A stretch of 45,593 bases of DNA from Hyphomonadaceae bacterium UBA1001 (GTDB lineage: Bacteria; Pseudomonadota; Alphaproteobacteria; Caulobacterales; Aquidulcibacteraceae), in assembly GCA_002291875.1 (NCBI GenBank), contig DBAV01000021.1, forward strand, positions 1 to 45,593, read 5' to 3'. The translations under genes were made by a program, and so were the position numbers. Of this stretch, positions 34,330 through 42,968 are shown piece by piece; position 1 is the stretch's first letter, and every line of letters begins with the position of its first letter. Under the pieces are notes generated by a model that had not been told where the DNA came from, did not search any database, and worked only from the letters and a program-made list of their open reading frames with translations.

Positions 34330-35358
34330 TCAGCGTGGCGCCGTTCCGACGCGCAGCGGCAGTCGGGCGGTTTCCAGAAGGGCACGCTGAACCAGAAGGT
34401 CCTGCGGCATCTGCGCCTGTTTGCACGCCTGTTCGGCGCGCCACAGCCGCTCGGCCGCCGCCACCAGGGCCGTCTCGTCCCACCGCCTGACGTCACGCTC
34501 GAACGCCGCCCGCACCTTGAAGAAGACCGGCGGCTTGAGTGCTCCCACCGCATCGCCCAACCCGCGACCCTCGCCCATCAGGCGCCGAACCTCGGCCAGG
34601 CGGTTGAACCGACGCATCACCGCCCGCAGCACCGTGATCGCGCCTTCGGCCGCGCAAACCGCGCCCGCCCGATCCGCCAGCCAGCCAATGTCGCCGCGGG
34701 TCACCGCCTCGGTGATCCCGTCCAGCGCGTCCGACCGCTGGGCCCCCACCACAGCGGCTACGTCGTCCTCGGTCACGCACGGGCCGTTCGCGTGCATGTA
34801 GAGCGCCAGCTTGGCAATCTCGGCCCGGATCACGCCGCGGTCGGCGGGCAGTTCGGACAGCAGGCGTTCGACGGCCTGCGGGTCCAGGGTCAGGCCCTCT
34901 GAACCGGCCGCCGCGACCGCCATGGCGGCCAGCGCTTCCTCGCTTTCCTCGACCAGCTGGACGGCAACGGCGCGCGCGGCACCCTCGAAGGCCAGACGCG
35001 TCTTGGACGCTTTGCCCAGCTCGCCGGCCTCGACCACCATCCGGTTCAGGGATGCGCCCTTGTCGAGGTCCTCGAGCACGCTGCGCACAACCGGCGACTC
35101 GCCGCCGATCACGACGCGCACCACCGTCTCGCCGCCGAACAGCGCGCGCGCACCCAGGGCGTCAGACAGGCGCGCCGGGTCGCTGCGCAGGTCCTCATCG
35201 GTCAGGCGCACGATCTCGGTATCAGGCGCCGACCAGTGGCCGATCACGCGCCGTGCGGCGTCCGCAACGGCGCTGGCGTCAGGACCGAACACCAGCACGG
35301 CGGATTCGGACGGGCGGCGCGCCAGCCAGCCTTCGGCCTGGTGGGCCGCGATCTTCAT
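34330..35358 (-). CDS. holA: DNA polymerase III delta subunit (clamp-loader)
   Basis: This is a 342-residue HolA-type protein. The N-terminus MKIAAHQAEGWLARRP leads into VLVFGPDASAVADAARRV, and the later segments LVEESEEALAAM and SELPADRGVIRAEIAKLALYM match the delta-subunit core. The delta subunit opens the beta clamp in the clamp-loader complex. The P-loop is absent, as expected for delta. It is co-directional with leuS and lptE (7-bp gap to lptE), the standard alphaproteobacterial leuS-lptE-holA string. Confidence 0.93.
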   Translation of the reverse strand: MKIAAHQAEGWLARRPSESAVLVFGPDASAVADAARRVIGHWSAPDTEIVRLTDEDLRSDPARLSDALGARALFGGETVVRVVIGGESPVVRSVLEDLDKGASLNRMVVEAGELGKASKTRLAFEGAARAVAVQLVEESEEALAAMAVAAAGSEGLTLDPQAVERLLSELPADRGVIRAEIAKLALYMHANGPCVTEDDVAAVVGAQRSDALDGITEAVTRGDIGWLADRAGAVCAAEGAITVLRAVMRRFNRLAEVRRLMGEGRGLGDAVGALKPPVFFKVRAAFERDVRRWDETALVAAAERLWRAEQACKQAQMPQDLLVQRALLETARLPLRVGTAPR

Positions 35359-35365
35359 TCGACGG

Positions 35366-35899
35366 TCAGGCGGGCGGCGGCGCCGCGCGTTCGGCCTCGA
35401 GCCGGCGCAGGCGCAGCAGCAGATCCACCCTCAGACGCTCGGCCAGAACCGAGGCGGCGCGCTGCTGCGCGTCCATCTGGGCGGCGATGTCGGCATAGGG
35501 CTGGCCGGGAATGTCATAGCTGACAACCACGTCGATATTGCCGCTGACGACGGGCTCTCCATCGGTCGCGATCAGACGGTAATTGGCCCGCACCTGCAGG
35601 TCCGAGCGGGTGGCAGAGGCATCGGTCCGCAGGCCGATGTCGCCGGCCACCTCGGAGACCGAGATTTCCAGACGGCGGGGTTCCCCCGCGGCGCGGCGAT
35701 CCACAGCGAACAGCCGGTCCAGTTCGTCCTTGACGAAATGCCCGAGCCGACCGTCGATCTGCTCGATCTCGACCGGGCCGATGATGCTGGCGCGCGGCGT
35801 TCCCGCCGGCCCGGTGCCATACACTGGCTGGAACCCGCACGCCGCCAGCGGCAGCAACGCGGTCAGGGCAGCAGCGAGCAGGGCGGCTCTCATGGTCAC
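35366..35899 (-). CDS. lptE: LPS-assembly lipoprotein LptE
   Basis: This is a 177-residue lipoprotein. The lipobox LAAC puts the lipidated Cys at residue 21, and it is followed by GFQPVYG, the LptE signature. The rest forms the mixed beta-sheet domain, with IEQIDGRLGHFVKDELDRLF and SDLQVRANYRLIA. LptE plugs the LptD barrel that inserts lipopolysaccharide into the outer leaflet, so this is a Gram-negative with LPS. The start is a GTG overlapping the leuS stop (GTGA); an ATG two codons further in is also possible. Confidence 0.93.
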   Translation of the reverse strand: MTMRAALLAAALTALLPLAACGFQPVYGTGPAGTPRASIIGPVEIEQIDGRLGHFVKDELDRLFAVDRRAAGEPRRLEISVSEVAGDIGLRTDASATRSDLQVRANYRLIATDGEPVVSGNIDVVVSYDIPGQPYADIAAQMDAQQRAASVLAERLRVDLLLRLRRLEAERAAPPPA

Positions 35900-38499
35900 A
35901 TCACGATATTGACGATGCGGTCGGGCACCACGATCACCTTACGCGGGGTCTGTCCGTTCAGCCAAGGCTGGACGTCGCCGGCCTGCAGCGCAGCCGCAAT
36001 CACCGCGTCTTCGGGCGCGCCGCGTTCGATGGTGATCTCCGCGCGCTTCTTGCCACCCACCTGCACCGGCAGGGTCACGGTGTCATCGGTGGCCAGCGAC
36101 GGATCGAATTCGGGCCACGGCATGGCCGCCAGCAGGCCAGGCTGTCCAAGTCGTTCCCACGCCGCATCGGCCAGGTGCGGTGCAAAGGGCGCAAGTACCC
36201 GAAGCAACAGTTCCAGCGCCTCGCCGCGGGCCCATGTCAGGGCATCGTCGTTCGGGCCGTCACGGCGGATCTCGTTGACCAGCGCGTAGAGGTTGGCGAT
36301 CGCCTTGTTGAAGCGGAACCCGTCAATGTCGGCCGTGGCCGCGCGCACGGTCCGGTGGGCGAAGCGCCTGAGTTCCAGCGCGCGGCCCTCGCCGACACCA
36401 TCAGGCGCGGCATCGCCTTTCAGCGGGCTGGGCCCGGCGTGGTCGGCAACCAGGCTCCAGACACGCTGGACGAACCGCGCCGCGCCATCGACGCCATTGG
36501 GCGTCCATTCGACATTGCGGTCGGGCGGGCTGTCGGACAGCACGAAGATGCGCGCCACATCCGCGCCATAGGCATTCACGAAGTGATCCAGGTCGACGAC
36601 GTTGCGCAGGGACTTCGACATCTTGACCGGCGGGCCGACCACGACCGGCTGGTCCGTGCCGCGTCGCCACATCGTTCCGCCGCGCTCCTCGACCTCCTGG
36701 GGGAACAACCAGGTTCCATCGGGCGCACGGAAGGTCTCGTGAGTGACCATGCCCTGGGTGAACAGACCCTCGAACGGCTCGCCCGAGGGCAGGTCGATCA
36801 GCCCGCAATGGTGCATCGCGCGTGTCACAAACCGCGCATAGAGCAAGTGCAGGATCGCGTGCTCGATACCGCCCACATACTGGTCCACCGGCAACCAGCG
36901 GGCAGCAGCGACCGGGTCGACCGGCCCGCCCTCGAAATCCGGATTGGTAAAGCGCGCGAAATACCATGCGCTGTCCACGAAGGTGTCCAGCGTGTCGGTC
37001 TCGCGCACGGCGGGAGCGCCGCATTTCGGACAGGCGACGTGCTTCCAGGTCGGGTGCTGGTCCAGCGGATTGCCCGGCTGGTCAAAGCTCACATCGGTTG
37101 GCAGCAGCACTGGCAGCTGGTCGCGCGGCACCGGCACGGCGCCACAGGTGCCGCAATGCACCACCGGGATCGGACAACCCCAGTAACGCTGGCGCGAAAC
37201 ACCCCAGTCGCGCAGGCGATAGATGATCGTCCCCTGGCCCGCGCCCAGGGTTTCGAGGCGCGCGATCGCTGCCTGTCGCGCGGACGCGGGATCCATCCCG
37301 TCAAGGAAATCAGAGTTGAACAGCGTCCCGTCGCCGGTATGGGCCTCGTCGCCGATGACCAGGCTGGCCGGGTCCGCGCCCGGGGGCAGCACGACCGGCA
37401 GCACTTCGAGGTCATAGCGACGCGCGAAATCCAGGTCGCGCTGGTCATGGGCCGGGCAGCCGAAAATCGCGCCGGTGCCATAGCCCATCAGCACGAAGTT
37501 GACCGCATAAACCGGCAAAGTGCGTCCCGCGACGAAGGGGTGCATGACCCGCAGCCCGGTGTCGACGCCCAGCTTTTCCGCGCGTTCGATCGCCTCCTGC
37601 GAGGTGCCCAGCTGGTCGACGCGGCGCTTGAGCTCGTCGAGGTCCGCCCGTGGCCGCAAGGCCTGGATCAGCGGATGGTCGACCGAACACGCCACGAAGC
37701 TGGCGCCGAACAGGGTATCCGGGCGGGTGGTATAGACCTCGATGCCCTCAATGCCGGCCGGAGCCGGCGTGGACGGATCAAGGGCAAAGGTCAGGCGCGC
37801 CCCGCGCGATCGGCCGATCCAGTTCGCCTGCATGGTGCGGACCCGCTCGGGCCACCGCTCCAGTGTCCGCAATCCGTCCTGGAGCTCGTCCGCAAAGGCG
37901 GTGATGCGCAGAAACCACTGGCGAAGCTCGCGCGTCTCGACGAGCGCGCCCGAGCGCCAGCCGCGACCGTCGACCACCTGCTCATTGGCCAGGACCGTGT
38001 TGTCCACCGGGTCCCAGTTGACCTTGGACGTCCCCTGATAGGCCAGGCCGTGCTCGAGGAAATGCAGGAAGATGTCCTGTTGCCAGCGATAATAGGACGC
38101 GTCGCAGGTGGCGAACTCGCGGTCCCAGTCGATCGCAATCCCCAGCAGCTGAAGCTGTTGCTTCATCTGGGTGATGTTTTCGCGTGTCCAGGTATCCGGA
38201 TGGCCCCCACGCTCGCGCGCGGCGTTTTCCGCGGGCAGGCCAAAGGCATCCCACCCCATCGGATGCAGCACGTCATAGCCCGACGCCCGTCGAAAGCGCG
38301 CGATGACATCGCCCATGGTGTAGTTGCGCGAGTGACCGACATGGATGCGCCCCGACGGGTAGGGGAACATCTCGAGCACATAGTATTTGGGCCGGGCGTC
38401 GCCTCGGTTCAGGTCGGGCGTCGCGTCGATGCGCGCCGCCGCCCACCGCGCGCGCACACGCGGCTCCGCCTCGCGGTGATCGTAACGCTCCCCCGACAT
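35896..38499 (-). CDS. leuS: Leucyl-tRNA synthetase
   Basis: This is an 867-residue class I synthetase. The HIGH-type motif is HVGH at residues 53-56 (PYPSGRIHVGHSRNYTMGD), the editing domain contains TTRPDTLFGASFVA, a Cys pair in HCGTCG and CPKCGAPA marks the zinc-binding insertion, and KMSKS lies at about residues 626-630 (VKMSKSLRN). It charges tRNA-Leu and edits mischarged norvaline and related products. Length and order are canonical for bacterial LeuRS. It lies between a DUF3576 lipoprotein and lptE, and its stop overlaps the lptE GTG. Confidence 0.98.
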   Translation of the reverse strand: MSGERYDHREAEPRVRARWAAARIDATPDLNRGDARPKYYVLEMFPYPSGRIHVGHSRNYTMGDVIARFRRASGYDVLHPMGWDAFGLPAENAARERGGHPDTWTRENITQMKQQLQLLGIAIDWDREFATCDASYYRWQQDIFLHFLEHGLAYQGTSKVNWDPVDNTVLANEQVVDGRGWRSGALVETRELRQWFLRITAFADELQDGLRTLERWPERVRTMQANWIGRSRGARLTFALDPSTPAPAGIEGIEVYTTRPDTLFGASFVACSVDHPLIQALRPRADLDELKRRVDQLGTSQEAIERAEKLGVDTGLRVMHPFVAGRTLPVYAVNFVLMGYGTGAIFGCPAHDQRDLDFARRYDLEVLPVVLPPGADPASLVIGDEAHTGDGTLFNSDFLDGMDPASARQAAIARLETLGAGQGTIIYRLRDWGVSRQRYWGCPIPVVHCGTCGAVPVPRDQLPVLLPTDVSFDQPGNPLDQHPTWKHVACPKCGAPAVRETDTLDTFVDSAWYFARFTNPDFEGGPVDPVAAARWLPVDQYVGGIEHAILHLLYARFVTRAMHHCGLIDLPSGEPFEGLFTQGMVTHETFRAPDGTWLFPQEVEERGGTMWRRGTDQPVVVGPPVKMSKSLRNVVDLDHFVNAYGADVARIFVLSDSPPDRNVEWTPNGVDGAARFVQRVWSLVADHAGPSPLKGDAAPDGVGEGRALELRRFAHRTVRAATADIDGFRFNKAIANLYALVNEIRRDGPNDDALTWARGEALELLLRVLAPFAPHLADAAWERLGQPGLLAAMPWPEFDPSLATDDTVTLPVQVGGKKRAEITIERGAPEDAVIAAALQAGDVQPWLNGQTPRKVIVVPDRIVNIVM

Positions 38500-38509
38500 G
38501 GCGTTGCGA

Positions 38510-39037
38510 TCAGTTGGGCAGGGTGGCCAGGCGCAATTCGCGCGCCCGCGACAGGATCGCGTTCTCGATCGCCAGCTCGGTGTCGGGGTTCACCTCAGCA
38601 TTCAGCCAGCCATTGGCCGAAAGGGTCTGCCGGTTGACCGAGACGGTCACGGCATCGGCGCGCAGGCGCGTGTCGACAATGAACACCGACACGCGGAAGC
38701 GCTCGTTGAACACCTGCGGGTCATTGTACCATTCGGTCGTGATGACGCCGCCGAAGGGGTCGGTGGTGTCCAGCGGCATGAAACCGATGGTGTCCAGCGA
38801 GGCGCGCCACAGCAGCGAATTGACGCCGATTCCATCCACGCGTTCGGTCGCGGCGTCGGCCGCCTCATCGCCGCCGATGAAGGGGATGCGGAAACCGCCA
38901 TCCTCGCGCGCGCCGGGCTGTTCCAGCTCGCGCGGGCCCGGTCCGGTGGGCGTGGACGCGCAGCCCGCAACGGCGAGCCCTGCCGCGAGCACCACGCCGG
39001 CGAGCAGGGGAAGGCGGGAAACGGGGCGGATGGTCAT
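38510..39037 (-). CDS. DUF3576 lipoprotein
   Basis: This is a 175-residue exported protein. The signal ends in the lipobox AVAGC (Cys26). The mature part contains INSL-type sequence IGVNSLLWRASLDTIGFMPL and ITTEWYNDPQVFNERFRVSVFI, matching the alphaproteobacterial DUF3576 family found beside leuS. Function is unknown; a periplasm-facing envelope lipoprotein is likely. The ATG at 39037 was chosen because the signal peptide begins there, and longer frames run into the divergent region. A 219-bp gap (39038-39256) separates it from the divergent outer-membrane protein and holds no recognised site. Confidence 0.87.
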   Translation of the reverse strand: MTIRPVSRLPLLAGVVLAAGLAVAGCASTPTGPGPRELEQPGAREDGGFRIPFIGGDEAADAATERVDGIGVNSLLWRASLDTIGFMPLDTTDPFGGVITTEWYNDPQVFNERFRVSVFIVDTRLRADAVTVSVNRQTLSANGWLNAEVNPDTELAIENAILSRARELRLATLPN

Positions 39038-39256
39038 GAATGGCCTCGTGGACTGCGGTGGGCGTCTCTTAGCACCTCCGGTGGGTGCCGGAAGGGGGCT
39101 GACGCAATGATGCCCGATCGGACACCCGGCCAGTCCCTGCCGCGACTTTGCGGCGGGCCGGTGGCGACCCACGCCCGGAACGCCCGTCCAGGGGCGCCGT
39201 TGACGCCGTGCCATCGGGCGCGCCAAGGCGGTGTGCTGTCATTACCGGAGACGTGC

Positions 39257-40510
39257 ATGCGCCGAACGACGTCCGATATCGGGGCCAACGCATCCGCCCG
39301 GCTGGCCGGCATGATCGGCGGCGGTGTCATGGGCATGGTGTGGGGCGCGGTGTGGCTGGGGCCGACAGCAGCGGCCGAGATCGGCCCCCCTGCGGTCGAG
39401 CACGGTGTGTCCGCGACCATCCTGGCGACCACCGCGGACGCCGATGGCGGGCCGACCGTCCAGCAGCTTTCGGCGCGTCTGGACGCAGACCTGCGGATTG
39501 GCTGGATCACCGAAAGCGGCATTGAGTTCGGCGTCGAAGGTGCGGTGGCCGCCGAGACGGACCAGAGGCGACGCGACATTGTCGGCGGGCGTTTCGGCAA
39601 TTGTCCTGCCGGTATCGGCGACTGTCTGGCGCTCATCTCGCCCTGGTCAGGCGTCTCGACCGCCGGCGCGCAGGCTGATTCCGGCCCGAGACTGTCGCTG
39701 GAGCGCGCCTTCGTCTTTGGACGCACGGGTTTTGCCGACGTCGCGATCGGCCGTGACCAGGGTGTCGGCGCGCGGTACGCCCCGGCGCCCCCCTCGCTGA
39801 CACGCGGCGTGTCCGCCGGCGACAGTGCCCTCGATCCGGGTGGCCTGGACACCGTGCGCACCGCGAATGACCCCACTGGACCTGCGGCGAAACTCAGTGT
39901 CGAGAGCGTTCGTCTGCTGGGTGTACGTTTGGGCGCCAGCTTCACGCCAGAGGCGGACGTGCGCGGGCTGGATGCGGGGGCCTTTTCGCCGCGTGCCGGG
40001 TCCGCCTCGGTTCATCTGCGCAATGTGCGCGAGGTCGCCATCAACTTCGCCCGCCCGCTGGCAGGAACCGATGTGATCGCCGGCGTGACGTGGAGCCAGG
40101 CGGACACCGAGACTTCGGCTGCCGTACCGATCGGTGTCACTTCCGAGACCGCCGAGTCTTGGTCGGCCGGCCTCTCGGTCGGACGCGAAGCCTGGGGGAT
40201 CGGCGTGCGCGTGCTGTCCGCAGACCCCGGGATCGCGCATCAGCGCCCCTATCGCGCCTGGCGCGTTGGAACCCGCCTCGACGCCCTGGGTTGGATCTGG
40301 GGCCTGGAGGGCGGGCACTCGACCGATGCGTTGGTCCACACCACATCGTCGGTGTGGCAAATCGGGGCGGCTCGCGACTTGGGCCACGCGCGGCTGGCGC
40401 TCGGATGGCGCGACACCCGCCTTGAGGCGCCCGAAGCGACCCCCGCGGGGCGCCGGGGGCGGACGATCGAGGCCTCGGGCGTGTTCATCGAGACACACCT
40501 CGCCTTCTAA
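39257..40510 (+). CDS. Porin-like outer-membrane beta-barrel protein
   Basis: This 417-residue protein has a signal peptide (MGMVWGAVWLGPTAAAEIG; cleavage after the Ala run). The mature sequence is rich in alternating hydrophobic strands and Gly/Asp/Ser turns, and the last residue is Phe (THLAF), the usual outer-membrane barrel ending. Fragments such as LSLERAFVFGRTGFADVAIGRDQG and SVESVRLLGVRLGASF resemble Gram-negative porins. Two Cys occur close together (GNCPAGIGDC). GGAG lies six bases before the ATG at 39257. Substrate and regulation are not readable. A more upstream in-frame start would overlap the DUF3576 gene and lacks a ribosome-binding site. Confidence 0.75.
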   Translation: MRRTTSDIGANASARLAGMIGGGVMGMVWGAVWLGPTAAAEIGPPAVEHGVSATILATTADADGGPTVQQLSARLDADLRIGWITESGIEFGVEGAVAAETDQRRRDIVGGRFGNCPAGIGDCLALISPWSGVSTAGAQADSGPRLSLERAFVFGRTGFADVAIGRDQGVGARYAPAPPSLTRGVSAGDSALDPGGLDTVRTANDPTGPAAKLSVESVRLLGVRLGASFTPEADVRGLDAGAFSPRAGSASVHLRNVREVAINFARPLAGTDVIAGVTWSQADTETSAAVPIGVTSETAESWSAGLSVGREAWGIGVRVLSADPGIAHQRPYRAWRVGTRLDALGWIWGLEGGHSTDALVHTTSSVWQIGAARDLGHARLALGWRDTRLEAPEATPAGRRGRTIEASGVFIETHLAF

Positions 40511-40528
40511 TCGCCGTGTTCACGCGGC

Positions 40529-40573
40529 TTGTCGGCACTAATTTCGAGTCGGGCGCTTTCGGTGCGCCGACAA
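40529..40573. repeat. Nested inverted repeats upstream of the NtrZ-like gene
   Basis: Outer arms TTGTCGGC (40529-40536) and GCCGACAA (40566-40573) are perfect complements. An inner pair, GTCGG-GCGC and GCGC-CGAC (40548-40556 and 40564-40571), shares the right arm, so the two stems exclude each other. No T-run follows, so a simple terminator is doubtful; an operator or mRNA switch is possible. Confidence 0.35.
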
Positions 40574-40611
40574 TCACGGTATCGAACCTACAGCAGTAAG
40601 CGGGGGCAGAG

Positions 40612-41070
40612 GTGATCCGGGTGTGGAGCGCAGCGATCTTGGGCTTGGGGGTGGCTGCCGCCGGCACCGTCCTTGCGCCTGTCGCACAGGCGCAGGACAC
40701 GCGTGTTCCGGCCTCGGCCGCCGCCCAGACGCGCGCCACGACCCCCTGGTACGAGCAGTTCAGCTTTGGCCAGAGCCGCAGCACGATGGACTCCCAGCGC
40801 TGGAACGGCTCTCAGGTCCGCGCCCAGGTGCGCGTCGCACCGACCGAGCAATCTCGCTGGGCGGTGCAGGTCGATGTGCGCGACCGCGACCGGACCCAGC
40901 TGCGCTCGCAGGAAAGCGTTGCCGCCGGGGCCTATTTCAGCTTCACCCCGCGCGTGCAGGTCGGTGGACAGGTGACGTTCGCGTCGCCGCCCAATCAGGA
41001 TTTTTCGCGTCGCGCTCCCGAAGAGGGTGGTGAGGCGGGCGTCCGGATCCAGTCGGCCATCCGCTTCTGA
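40612..41070 (+). CDS. NtrZ-like periplasmic regulatory protein
   Basis: This is a 152-residue secreted protein (signal cleaved after AQA, about residue 28). The mature part ends in a beta-rich module: VRAQVRVAPTEQSRWAVQVD, ESVAAGAYFSFTPRVQVGGQV and the terminal VRIQSAIRF. The pattern resembles NtrZ, a periplasmic inhibitor of the NtrY sensor kinase in Caulobacter. I rely on recalled family features, so the call is moderate; a small uncharacterised outer-membrane or periplasmic protein is the alternative. The start is GTG after GGGGGCAGAG. No ntrY or ntrX gene is in the window. Confidence 0.6.
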   Translation: MIRVWSAAILGLGVAAAGTVLAPVAQAQDTRVPASAAAQTRATTPWYEQFSFGQSRSTMDSQRWNGSQVRAQVRVAPTEQSRWAVQVDVRDRDRTQLRSQESVAAGAYFSFTPRVQVGGQVTFASPPNQDFSRRAPEEGGEAGVRIQSAIRF

Positions 41071-41084
41071 GGGCTCTTGCGCCC

Positions 41085-41771
41085 GTGGTGCTTTCTGCAC
41101 AGCAGGCAGTCGAACATGGCCTTGCGGCGGTCCGTGCCCGGATTGCGTCCGCCGCAGCGCTGGCAGAACGGTCGCCCGACACCGTCACCCTGGTGGCAAT
41201 TTCCAAGCAACAGCCCGATGACCGCATTCAGGCTGCGCTGGCCCTGGGCCTGCGAACCTTTGGAGAGAACCGTGTCCAGGAGGCGCTCCAACGCTGGAGT
41301 GCGCGGCGTGCCGTGACGCCGGATCTCAGGCTGCACCTCGTCGGCCCCCTTCAGACCAACAAGGCACGCGACGCGGCGGCGTTGTTCGACGTGATCGAAA
41401 GCGTGGACCGGTTGCGCCTTGTCGATGCGCTCGCCGACGCCGTGCAGCGCGAGGGCCGTGCGCCTGCCCTGCTGGTCCAGGTCAACACAGGCGAAGAGCC
41501 CCAGAAGGCGGGCGTGGCGCCGTCCGGGGTGGACACTCTGGTTCAGGCCATGCGCGCGCGCGACGGTCTGGCCCCGCGCGGCCTGATGTGCATCCCACCG
41601 GCGCATGAGGCTCCGGGTCCGCATTTCGCGCTGCTGGCAGGCCTGGCGCGGCGGTTGGACCTGCCCATCGTGTCCATGGGCATGAGCGATGATTTCGAGC
41701 ATGCGATCCGCCTGGGGGCGACCCAAGTGCGCGTGGGCTCGGCGCTGTTTGGGCCGCGCCAGGCGGCATGA
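41085..41771 (+). CDS. YggS-family pyridoxal phosphate homeostasis protein
   Basis: This is a 228-residue fold-type III PLP-binding protein. LVAISKQQPDDRIQAAL carries the PLP Lys, FGENRVQEAL the conserved ENRVQE segment, LHLVGPLQTNKARDAA the usual HxIGxLQxNK equivalent, and LPIVSMGMSDDFEHAIRLGATQVRVGSALFG the C-terminal SMGMSxDxxxAI motif. Members buffer free PLP and affect amino-acid pools without a known enzymatic reaction. The start is GTG at 41085 (or 41088), 14 bases after the NtrZ-like gene. Confidence 0.95.
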   Translation: MVLSAQQAVEHGLAAVRARIASAAALAERSPDTVTLVAISKQQPDDRIQAALALGLRTFGENRVQEALQRWSARRAVTPDLRLHLVGPLQTNKARDAAALFDVIESVDRLRLVDALADAVQREGRAPALLVQVNTGEEPQKAGVAPSGVDTLVQAMRARDGLAPRGLMCIPPAHEAPGPHFALLAGLARRLDLPIVSMGMSDDFEHAIRLGATQVRVGSALFGPRQAA

Positions 41772-41793
41772 TGTCCGCGCCCGCGGCAGGGGC

Positions 41794-41961
41794 TCAGCGG
41801 CCGCCGATCGCCTCGGCACCCTGCAGGCGTTGACGCAGGTCCTCGGCCACGCGGCGCAGCGAGGCGACCCGTGCGGCATCGCGCGACGGTTGGGCGAGGG
41901 CGGTTCTCAGCGCGCTCTCGGCCTGACCCAGGCGAAATCGCAGTTCGTCATGTCTCGACAT
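41794..41961 (-). CDS. Small coiled-coil protein of unknown function
   Basis: This is a 55-residue protein, MSRHDELRFRLGQAESALRT followed by a second helix ending LRQRLQGAEAIGGR. Heptad-like Leu/Ala/Arg spacing suggests a helical hairpin, loosely like the DUF465 protein at the left end. AAGGA is eight bases before the ATG at 41961. It begins two bases after the stop of the similar-sized gene upstream, so the two form a small operon. No function is recognised. Confidence 0.6.
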   Translation of the reverse strand: MSRHDELRFRLGQAESALRTALAQPSRDAARVASLRRVAEDLRQRLQGAEAIGGR

Positions 41962-41963
41962 GC

Positions 41964-42155
41964 TCAGATCCTTCCGGCCCGCGCGGGCATCTCGGCATTG
42001 GCGCGGCGCGCCCGCAGCAGGGCCGCGTGCGTTTCGACGGCCTCGTCTTCCAGTTGGGCAATCAGGTTGGGATTGCGCCGGGAACGCAGGCGCTGCACGC
42101 GCAGCGCGTCCTCGATCTCCAGCAGGCGACGGTTCAGGGTGGCGATGGACCGCAT
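41964..42155 (-). CDS. DUF465-like small coiled-coil protein
   Basis: This is a 63-residue protein beginning MRSIATLNRRLLEIEDALRV, with NPNLIAQLEDEAVETHAALL in the second helix. It has the charged helix-turn-helix look of DUF465 proteins but is not a clear member. A strong GGAGG lies six bases before the ATG at 42155, which decides the start over a TTG at 42173. It precedes the 55-residue gene by two bases. The 200 bases between it and the L,D-transpeptidase (42156-42355) show no gene. Confidence 0.6.
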   Translation of the reverse strand: MRSIATLNRRLLEIEDALRVQRLRSRRNPNLIAQLEDEAVETHAALLRARRANAEMPARAGRI

Positions 42156-42355
42156 GTGCTCCTCCGTGACCAATGGCGGCGCCCTGCAACATTGCGTGCG
42201 GGGCTGACCGGCATGGGCGGACCGACATCATGCACCGCCAGGGAGCATCAGAGGGGCCTGGTCCGCTCTCCGCACAGGGGAACACGCGCCCTGCCGCAAG
42301 GGAAGAGCGAAACGGTCTCGATCACGCAGAATTCAGCACGCGCGACGCGAAGGGC

Positions 42356-42862
42356 TCACACCGGCAGGATTTCCATCGCGGTGCCCACCGGCGCGCGCGC
42401 CAGGATCGTCTCCATGTCCGGGCGCGTAACGGCGATGCAGCCTTCGGTGGGGGCGAACCCGGGTTTTGCCAGGTGAAAGAAGATCGCCGAACCGGCCCCC
42501 GCGACGACCGGGTCATCATTGTGCGCCAGCACGACCACAATGTCGTAAACGTGATCCTCGCGCCACATGCGCTCGGCGCTGGCCGGATAGGGCAGGCGCA
42601 CGGGGCGGTTGTAGGCGGGGTCGTGGGCCGCATCGCACCAGCCATCGTCGGGCGCGATCGCTGCGACCGGAAACGCGGCCACCGGTGCGGCGCCGCGGTC
42701 GGGCCGATAGAGCACGCGCCTTATGGGCCATAGGCCGGCGGGGGACGCCCCGTCGCCCTCGCGCTTGACGTCCGCCGGCACAACGCCGCCCTTGCCCAGT
42801 GCGCATCGCACCGTGCCCCACGGGGTGACCAGCATGCCATTCGCAAAGGCCCTGAGTTTCAC
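42356..42862 (-). CDS. L,D-transpeptidase (YkuD domain)
   Basis: This is a 168-residue protein made almost entirely of the YkuD catalytic domain. The active-site signature is FHLAKPGFAPTEGCIAV, with the nucleophilic Cys in EGCIAV and the paired His upstream; CALGKGGVV and GASPAGLWPIRR fit the N-terminal part. Such enzymes form 3-3 cross-links or attach proteins to peptidoglycan. No signal peptide is visible from the GTG at 42862, which is chosen for GGAG at good spacing; this short form is common in alphaproteobacteria. It is divergent from the response regulator (106-bp gap), with which it may be co-regulated. Confidence 0.87.
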   Translation of the reverse strand: MKLRAFANGMLVTPWGTVRCALGKGGVVPADVKREGDGASPAGLWPIRRVLYRPDRGAAPVAAFPVAAIAPDDGWCDAAHDPAYNRPVRLPYPASAERMWREDHVYDIVVVLAHNDDPVVAGAGSAIFFHLAKPGFAPTEGCIAVTRPDMETILARAPVGTAMEILPV

Positions 42863-42968
42863 TGTCCAGTCTCCGTGCGGACGCGTCGTTTCCCCGACGT
42901 CAGGATGTCGCCATTGACGCGGGCCTTCCACCCCTTAAGTCCGCCATGTCACTGGAGGAAGCAGCACG

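Noticed and set aside
36175..38637. Long open frame antisense to leuS (plus strand, about 820 codons)
   Set aside because: It is a shadow of LeuRS codon usage with no recognisable domain or ribosome-binding site.
38498..39256. In-frame 5' extension of the outer-membrane protein by about 250 codons
   Set aside because: It runs antisense through the DUF3576 lipoprotein. The signal peptide and GGAG at 39257 define the real start.
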